Positions 57,574 to 64,000 of a stretch of DNA of 64,000 bases are shown here, piece after piece; the first letter of the stretch is position 1; the number at the start of each line of letters is the position of its first letter. Under the pieces are notes generated by a model. The model saw nothing but the letters and a program-made list of their open reading frames with translations. It did not search any database and was not told where the DNA came from. Position numbers and translations under genes: made by a program. This DNA comes from Nelumbo lutea (taxonomy: Eukaryota > Streptophyta > Magnoliopsida > Proteales > Nelumbonaceae). The DNA lies in NCBI GenBank assembly GCA_022828595.1, contig JAKGHH010000001.1, positions 120,788,999 through 120,852,998 on the forward strand. The letters are read 5' to 3'.

Positions 57574-57798
57574 TATCTATGCCTCGTAGGAGACTAAGAC
57601 TCGTCCGCCTATGTCGAAGAGGTGACTAGGACTTTTCTGCTTATGCCGAGGAGGCGACTAGGACTTGTTTGCCTATGCCGAGGAGGCGACTAGGACTTGC
57701 CCGCCTATGCCGAGGAGGCGACTAGGACTTGTCTGCCTATGCCGAGAAGGCGATTAGGACTTGTCTGCCTATGCCGAGGAGGCGACTAGGCCTTGTCG
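57574..57798. repeat. 32-bp minisatellite, six copies plus a partial
   Basis: Units start at 57607, 57639, 57671, 57703, 57735 and 57767, an exact 32-bp period (gcctatgccgaggaggcgac then taggacttgtct), with a decayed unit before. In the spacer between integrase and the accessory ORF. Confidence 0.93.
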
Positions 57799-57984
57799 TG
57801 GTGCCGAGGTCTTTTGTCAACTTGGCGCTGTAGCTCGTAGGCTTCTGGGAGTGACTCACAATCCTCTCTCCAGTCCGTCATCTTTTTGGACCAATTCGAT
57901 GGTCACATGCACTTGAGGAAATTTTGCTTTTGGGTTGCTAGTTCACGAGTAGTACCTTCTTAGGTTATCTATATTCCATGCTCG

Positions 57985-59060
57985 CGGTACCTACTTCCCT
58001 TCTAAAGTTTCGAGCTCATACGTGCCTTCCCCGAATACCCGTTTTACTCAGTATGGACCTTCCCAAATCGGTCTGAGCTTGCCAACGCTGGGCTCAGGTA
58101 CCATAACCTTCCGAAGAACTAGGCCGTTGACACAAAAATGTCATTTTCAGACCCAGGCGTTATAGTACCAAGATACTTTTTGTTGGTAAGCTGCAGTCCG
58201 AATGTAAGCTAGGTCTCGTACCTCTTCTATCAGGTCTAGGTTTGTATGGAGCTCGTCATCGTTTGCCTCCTTATTGTAAGCCTCCAATCGTAGTGTGGGC
58301 ACCTCGATTTTCGTTGGGATCACCTCTTCTCTGCCATACGTGAGGTTGAAAGGGATTTCACCTATGGCGGTCTTAATAGTAGTTTGGTAGGCCCAAAGAA
58401 CACTGGGTAGTTCATCCAACCACAACCCCTTCGCTTGAGTTAAGCGAGCTTTCAGTCCACGAAGTATCGCTCTGTTAGTGACCTCTGCTTGCCCATTCGC
58501 TTGGGGGTGTGCCGCCGAGGTAAAATTCTATTGGATCCCCATTTCGGAGCATTAGTTTTGAAACTTAATATCTTCGAACTGTTTCCCGTTGTCAGATATC
58601 AGTGCCTGAGGTAGTCCAAAATGACATACCATGTTTTCCCAGAAGAAGATCTGTATGTTGCAAGCTGCGATCGTTACCAAGGGTTCAACTTCAACCCACT
58701 TCATGAAGTAATCTACTGCTACAACCAAGAATCTCCTCTGCCCTATTGGTGGGGGGAAAGGACCGAGGATGTCGATTCCCTACTGCGCAAAGGGCCACGG
58801 GCTAGTGAGTTATTTCAGATCAGCAGCAGGTTGATGGTGAATGTTTCCATGTCTCTGGCACCTATCACATTTTATGACGAGCTCGAGTGCATCTGCCTTC
58901 ATCGTGGGCCAATAGTAGCCTTGTCTTAACGCTTTCTGTGCGAGAGCTCTACCCCCCAAGTGTCCACCGCACAAGCCTTCATGAGTGTCGCAAAGTACAT
59001 GCTCAGCTTCTGAAGGTCACAAGCAGCGCAGGTAAGGGAGTGTGAAAGATCTGATGTACA
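57985..59060 (-). pseudogene. Tat element integrase
   Basis: Minus-strand reading gives the zinc-binding N-terminus (HEGLCGGHLGG ... WPTM ... CDRCQRHGN, about 59000-58850), then core parts GPFPPIGQRRFLVVAVDYF, ALISDNGKQF and SAAHPQANGQAEVTNRAILR, then LWLDELPSVLWAYQTT, FNLTYGREEVIPTKIE (58425-58147), and a C-terminal GEGTYELETLEGK near 58010. It would insert the cDNA into the genome, but several TAG/TGA codons and at least one lost residue run make it inactive. Confidence 0.82.
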
Positions 59061-59286
59061 AATGTCTGTCTATGAGGACGTATTTAGCTGATTGGCGCTC
59101 TACCCTTCGGGTTGTGTTATGTTCTGCATGTAGGGTCCCGTGGAGCAGATAACTCATGAGTGGATCAATTTAGCTCGGTTCCGTTTGTGATACGGGAGTG
59201 ACCTTTCCTGCTCCCCTGACAATGCTGGGCCGAGGCAAGTCCTCTATGTACACAGTTTACATGGTGTTGCTGCTCGTGCTGGATAG

Positions 59287-59511
59287 TCATGACAAGGCGT
59301 CGGCCTTAGCATTTTTGGACCTCAGAATTTGTATGATGAAGTAGGAGACGAAGCTGTGCAAGATCTCTCTGACTTTGGCCAAATAAGCTACCATAGTAGG
59401 GTTGCGGGCTTCGTACTCACTAGTGACTTGGTTGACCACCAGTTGTAAGTCACTACATACAATGAGGTGCTTGGCCTTCATTTCCCTTGCTAAGGTTAAC
59501 CCGACGACCAA
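59287..59511 (-). pseudogene. Tat element second RNase H-like domain
   Basis: MVVGLTLAREMKAKHLIVCS, LQLVVNQVTSEYEARNPTMV and ILRSKNAKADALS are typical of the additional archaeal-type RNase H found in Tat-lineage elements between RT-RNase H and integrase. The upstream part (DxSS start) lies in 59512-59670 with stops. Confidence 0.8.
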
Positions 59512-59673
59512 TGTTTCGTAATCCGCCTTGTTATTTGATGCCTTGAATCCAAACTAGAGAGCATATTCCAATTTCACCTTACTTGGGCCGTACAATATCA
59601 GTCCTGCACTGCTCCCCTACTGGTTGGACGAGCCGTTGATGTGGAGGATCCAGGGCTCCCCGTCCCAGGTCGG

Positions 59674-60000
59674 TTATGCTATGACCGGGACCGATGCCGC
59701 ACTGGTCGAAGCTCCCATCGTGCGATCGAGTTCAGTTAGCTTGGGGGTCGTTGTGCTAAACGTGCATTCTGCTACAAAATTAGCCAAGATTTGAGCTTTG
59801 ATTGTTGGACGAGGCTCATACCAGATATCGTACTCGCTCAGTTCGATGGACCACTTCGTCAATCTCTCTGATACCTCGGATTTGAGCAGGATCTGCCTCA
59901 GGGGTTTGTTGGTGAGAACGATGATAGTGTGGGCCTGGAAGTACGGATAAAGTTTTCGGGCTGCTATGATCAGTGCGTACGCTAATTTATCGATTTCCAA
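59674..60000 (-). pseudogene. Tat element first RNase H domain
   Basis: EIDKLAYALIIAARKLYPYF, HTIIVLTNKPLRQILLKSE and RLTKWSIELSEYDI match the RT-connected RNase H of gypsy pol. The frame ends by a stop near the linker. Confidence 0.82.
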
Positions 60001-60009
60001 GTATCAAAT

Positions 60010-61152
60010 TTCTACGTCCTCAAAATTTTACTAACATAGTAGATGGGTTGTTGGACCCGATCTATTTCTTTGATTAGCACCGAGCTGACCACCTCGTCGC
60101 TCACAGAAATGTATAGTTTTAACACGTCCCCTTCTTCAGGTCGGATTAAAACTGGGACGGTACCTAGGTATCTTTTAAGCTCGTCAAAGGTGAGCTGGCA
60201 TTCTTCAATTCATTCGAAGTCCTTACTCTTTTTTATCGCTTTAAAAAAAGGTAGGCAGCGATCTGCCGACTTGGACATGAAGTGGCTCAGGGCCGCTATC
60301 CGAACAGTCAGCCTCTAAACCTATTTTATTTTCCAGGGTGGTCTCATATCTAGAATGGCTTTTATTTTATCCGGGTTGACCTCGATGCCACGTTAGTTGA
60401 CTATATAGCCTAGAAATTTACTTGAGGTGGCTTCGAAGACGCACTTATTTGAATTTAGCTTCATGTTATATCTTCATAAAATTTGGAAAACACTTTTTAA
60501 ATCATTCAATAAAAAATCTAAAAACTAGGTCTTCATGACCATGTCATCAACATAACACTATTTTATTGCCGATTAACGATTCAAAAATCTTATTTACAAG
60601 GCGCTAAAAGGTTGCCCCAGCATTTTTTAATCCGAAGGGCATGACCTTGTAACAGTATAACCCGAGCTCAGTTATGAAGGCGATCTTCTCTTCATCAGCA
60701 TGATCCATCCTAATCTGGTTGTAATTGGAATAGGCATCCAAGAATCTCAGCAACTCATGCCCTGAGGTCGCGCCCAGTAGGTGGTCGATCTTGGGTAGCG
60801 GGAAGCAATCTTTCGGGTAGACTCTATTCAGGTCGGTGTAATCGACGCACATGCGCCACTTGCCATTGGCCTTTTTCACCAGAACCAGGTTAGCCACCCA
60901 ACTCGGGTAATGGACTTCCCTGATGAAGTCTACTGCTGGGAGCTTCTTAACCTCTTCATCGACTACCCTCCAACGGTCCGAGGTGAGGTTGCGCTTCTTT
61001 TGCCTTACTGGTCTGACTAAAGGGTTGGTGTTCAATTTGTGAGTTATAATTTTTGAATCAATTTCGGGCATTTTTACCGTAGACCAAGCAAAAATATCTA
61101 AGTTTTTTAGTAAGAAACTTACTAGCTGGGAGCGGAGTGGTTCGTTGATCAA
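60010..61152 (-). pseudogene. Tat element reverse transcriptase
   Basis: Open from 61152 to 60604: LDIFAWSTVKMPEID, VDFIREVHYPSWVANLVLVK, WRMCVDYTDLNRVYPKDCFP and VMPFGLKNAGATF (RT boxes 1-4). The frame then breaks: a stop directly after ATF and a shift before the YVDDM box (about 60548-60534). The thumb continues with breaks to about 60010. RT would copy the element RNA; as present it cannot be made whole. Confidence 0.85.
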
Positions 61153-61305
61153 GGCACCGATCTGGATAGTCTTGGTCGGTTTGTCAATAGAGACCGGTAT
61201 GTGGACTGTCTCCTCTGTCGGGGCAGCTTGCTCGTCGGTGTACTCCGCAGGTCGCTCGAGCTTGACATCTTCTGCTACTTTTGCTTTTCCTTTAAGAGCA
61301 GTTAC

Positions 61306-61917
61306 CTAGCATTTGTGTGATTCGAGCTGGTCACCTCGCACAACTCCCACTTCGTAATTAGTTGGGAATTTCATTGCCAAATAGTAAGTGGATACTACCA
61401 CGCGTAGAACATGCGTGATGGGCCGACCTACTATGGCGTTGTAGGGGGAGGTAGTCGCGACTACTAGAAATGTGTACTCAAACCACACAATGTCTGGCCA
61501 CGTGCCGACTTCTACAGATACTGTGACTCGCCCAAGAGGTCTGACCTCCTCACCGCTGAACCCTACTAAAGGGGTGTCTACCAGTTTTAGGTTGCTCTGC
61601 TGTAACTGTAATTTATCGAACGTGTCCTTGAAGAGTATATCGGCCGAGTTGCCCGAGTCTACCAATATCCGCTTTATTTTGAAGTCATTGATTCGCAGCT
61701 TTACTACTAGAGCATCGTCATGAGGATATTGAATCCCGCGTGCATCGTCCTCAGTGAAGTATATCGGTCCTTCAAGCCAAGGCCACTTTGGCGGGTTTTC
61801 TTCTTCGTTTTCCAGCTCGTGGACCGAGGTCCTCCCGGTTGCCGATGTACACCTTGCGATGATGGACCCGTCAGTAATCATGTTAATTACCCCGTGGATT
61901 GGTCTCTCTTCTGACAA
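61306..61917 (-). pseudogene. Tat element aspartic protease region
   Basis: 204-codon open frame. ITFTEDDARGIQYPHDDAL-like lead (here IYFTEDDARGIQYPHDDALV), then the active-site string ILVDSGNSADILF with Asp-Ser-Gly, then YNAIVGRPITHVLRVVVSTY and KFPTNYEVGVVRGDQ. This is the retropepsin that would process Gag-Pol. The domain itself is open but cut off from gag and RT by stops. Confidence 0.85.
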
Positions 61918-61920
61918 CTG

Positions 61921-63920
61921 TCATGGCGGTTGCTCGTTCTGCTTGCTGGCTTTGGGGGCGTTCCTCCTCTGGTCCCCCTGTTGGTCTGCCTGCCAATCTG
62001 TTTGTCCCCTTTCTTCACATAAGATGAAGTTCTTTAGGTATCCGCGTCGGATGATTTCCTCGATCTCGTCGCGAAGATTCTTGCAGTTCTCTATGTTGTG
62101 CCCGTGATCTCGGTGAAAATGGCAATAAAGGTTTGGGTTCCTTGCTGCTAGGTCTCCCCATAGCCTGGGAGGCCATTTGACGAAGGAGTCCTTAATGGCC
62201 ATTAGGATCTCTCATCTTTTAGCGTTCAAGGGCGTGTAGTTCGTTCTCTCTGCAGGTGGGGTCCTAGAGCGCCGACCTAATTTATGAGATTACGAGGGGG
62301 ACCGACTTCTGGAGTTGTTTCTTCCCCTGCTCAGGGACTTGCTTTTCTTCCTCTTCTGCCCGCCACTGCTCGTCCCTTCATTCTCTCTCTTCCTCTTTTC
62401 CGGAGGTGGGTTATCAACCTTCTGATTGATCTCCTTCTCGGTACCAATGAATTGATATGCTAACTTGAGGAACTCGATGATGTCCTTTGGTTTGTTAGCT
62501 ACCACATGCCATTTAAACTCCTTGTGAGTGATTCCTTTCTTGGCTGCAGTGAGTCTTACTATCGGGTCGAGGTTTGGTATCTGTAGGCAAGTGTCGTTGA
62601 AGTGCTTGATATAGCTTCAGATCGATTCTCCTTCCCTCTGAACCACATTGAGAAGGCTTTCTTGCGACTTCGGACACTTATTATTGGTGATGAAGTGTGT
62701 AGTGAACAAGTCGGCGAACTACGACTAGCTTTTGATTGAGCCCGGTGTGAGGTTCCGGTACCAAGTTCGAACTACCCCTTTAAATGTAGTAGAGAAGGCT
62801 ACACACATGCAAGACTCATCAGCCCCAGCTAGGTGCATCTGAGACTGGAAAGAGTCCACATGGTCATTAGGATCGAACGACCCGTCATACTTGTCTAATG
62901 GGGGCATCTTGATATCTTTTTGGCATTGGAGCCGCCAAGAGCTCGAGAGACAGAGGAGATGACCTGCAAAGTAGTGGAGGTGCGGTCTTGGTAGCCACCG
63001 GACTCACTTCTTCCTTCCCTTTGGTTTGCTCTTCTCGCTGGCCTGGCTTTGCTGGCGGGCTGTTCTTGAGTGAGGTACGACGTGTTTCACGATGTCGCTG
63101 CTGCTACTTCTTCATTGGCTCGGTGTTGGTGCTGCTGACTTCAGTTTGATTTGGTACCGTGGCCCTGTCACGAGGTGGATCATGGTTTTTTGAGGGATTC
63201 TAGGGCTGGCTATCACGAGGGGCGAAGAAGCCTTATCTCGAGTTCACACCTCGAACCCCCAACTGGCTATCTACTCGCGAGCCATCATTCTCTCGCTGTG
63301 AGTACCGAGGCGGATTAGGTTGACTATCCCCGGACCTACTTCTGACATTTCCTTGTGATGCCGACGGAATGTGCTGACCGTCTCTCCTCCCACGGGGCGA
63401 GACCTGACTTTTGATAGGAACCGATACTTTTGAGGTCTCTTCGCCCCAATTTGGAGATCGACAAATCTTCTGGTTAATCCCAAGTTTATACGGGTTCTGA
63501 CCATGATGGGGCTCTGGGTGCTGAGGTGGGACTGGCTACTGATTTCGCTAAAGTGGAGGGAACTGGTGTTGATACTTTCGGTAGAAGTAATACTGTTGGT
63601 ACTGCTGAAACTACTGGACCTGCTACATCTGGATCTGAATAGCCCGGATGCACTGAACGAGGTTGTGGAACTAGGAATGTCTGATTCCAGGAGGAACCAT
63701 AGAGGGCTCAGAGAAAGTTGCGCCTACCACTAGGGGAAGTGGGGCGCTCACTTGTGTGGTGCTCGGTGGTGTAGTCAGTGATGAGACTCCAGATGCTGTG
63801 AGCGGAATGGTGAAACTGGCCGATGCACACCGTAGGAGTTTGGGGCAAGGTTGGCTGTTGGGCTTGCCCCTCAGTGGTGTTCATCTCGACACTTTTTCCG
63901 GTGTGGCTAGAGGATGCCAT
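61921..63920 (-). pseudogene. Tat element gag
   Basis: Starts at ATG 63920 (MASSSHTGKSVEMNTTEGQ), 55 nt inside the PBS. Capsid part: MPPLDKYDGSFDPNDHVDSF and TTFKGVVRTWYRNLTPGSI (62907-62725); then DIIEFLKLAYQFIGTEKEIN and a basic Lys/Arg/Ser-rich stretch (62505-62290); then a zinc-knuckle-like YCHFHRDHGHNIENC with LRDEIEEIIRRGYLKNFI (62202-61921). Several stops and shifts split it into at least four frames. It would form the virus-like particle shell. Confidence 0.83.
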
Positions 63921-63975
63921 TGAGGTTGAGGTTAAGCTTGAAATTGCAAAGAGATAGGGAAGACCTTTCGATCGT

Positions 63976-63993
63976 TTCCCACAGACGATGCCA
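63976..63993 (-). other. Tat element primer binding site
   Basis: tggcatcgtctgtgggaa on the minus strand, two bases after the LTR end TATCA. Related to the tggcgccgtctgtggga start common in Tat elements, with one CG lost. Confidence 0.72.
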
Positions 63994-64000
63994 ATTGATA

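Larger units (their letters stand above)
52145..64000 (-). mobile_element. Tat-type Ty3/gypsy retrotransposon, cut by window edge
   Basis: At least 11.86 kb. On the minus strand: PBS at 63976-63993, gag (63920-61921), protease, RT, RNase H, a second RNase H-like domain, integrase (to about 57985), a spacer with a 32-bp repeat, an accessory ORF on the opposite strand (53261-57110), purine tract 52769-52783 and 3' LTR 52145-52768. The extra RNase H between the first RNase H and integrase, the tggcatcgtctgtggg PBS region and the antisense ORF are all known from the plant Tat lineage. Coding frames are broken throughout. Confidence 0.87.

Noticed and set aside
57574..57798. CRISPR-like array
   Set aside because: The units are contiguous 32-bp repeats without unique spacers, in a plant retrotransposon.
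61472..62107. Plus-strand ORFs opposite the Tat protease and gag
   Set aside because: Mirror frames of real minus-strand coding sequence.

Overview
This window is nuclear DNA of a flowering plant, most likely a woody eudicot or magnoliid (the species cannot be told from the sequence). It is AT-rich, its introns have plant GT..AG borders, and it is packed with plant retrotransposons (Ty1/copia, a Ty3/gypsy chromovirus, a Tat-type gypsy, L1-like and RTE-like LINEs) and small DNA transposons.

The one clear host gene is on the minus strand. It encodes a plant fatty acid amide hydrolase (FAAH, amidase-signature family) and runs from a start codon at 46018 to a stop codon at 1436. I traced 20 coding exons by hand. 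All 19 introns have GT..AG borders and compatible phases, and the exons sum to 1821 nt, or 606 residues plus stop, almost the length of Arabidopsis FAAH. The Lys-Ser-Ser catalytic triad is kept. About 1.8 kb of coding sequence is spread over 44.6 kb because the introns have been filled by transposons.

Layout. 1-1435: downstream flank with one MITE. 1436-8513: exons 20-18; intron 18 holds a rearranged chromovirus fragment (1776-3348) and copia-1 (3755-7787). 8452-16208: exons 18-15; intron 15 holds copia-2 (9595-15182). 16116-19534: exons 15-11; intron 11 carries a near-perfect inverted repeat. 19535-32561: intron 10 (13 kb) with LINE pieces, copia-3 (22953-28627) and a 61-bp minisatellite. 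32562-37748: exons 10-4. 37749-45498: intron 3 with a hAT-type element (38175-38917) and copia-4 (39077-45405, minus strand, the youngest). 45499-46018: exons 3-1. 46019-49788: promoter side and AT-rich intergenic DNA with a MITE, a fold-back structure and a 78-bp minisatellite. 49789-51381: a Pack-MULE with a perfect 9-bp target duplication that carries pieces of a receptor-like kinase gene, probably LysM-type. 52145-64000: a Tat-type gypsy element on the minus strand, cut by the window edge just inside its 5' LTR. It carries a spliced accessory ORF on the opposite strand with its own TATA box.

All copia and gypsy coding regions are broken by stops and frameshifts, and most stops fit C-to-T or G-to-A decay. 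The only gene that looks functional is FAAH. No CRISPR array, operon or prokaryotic feature is present.
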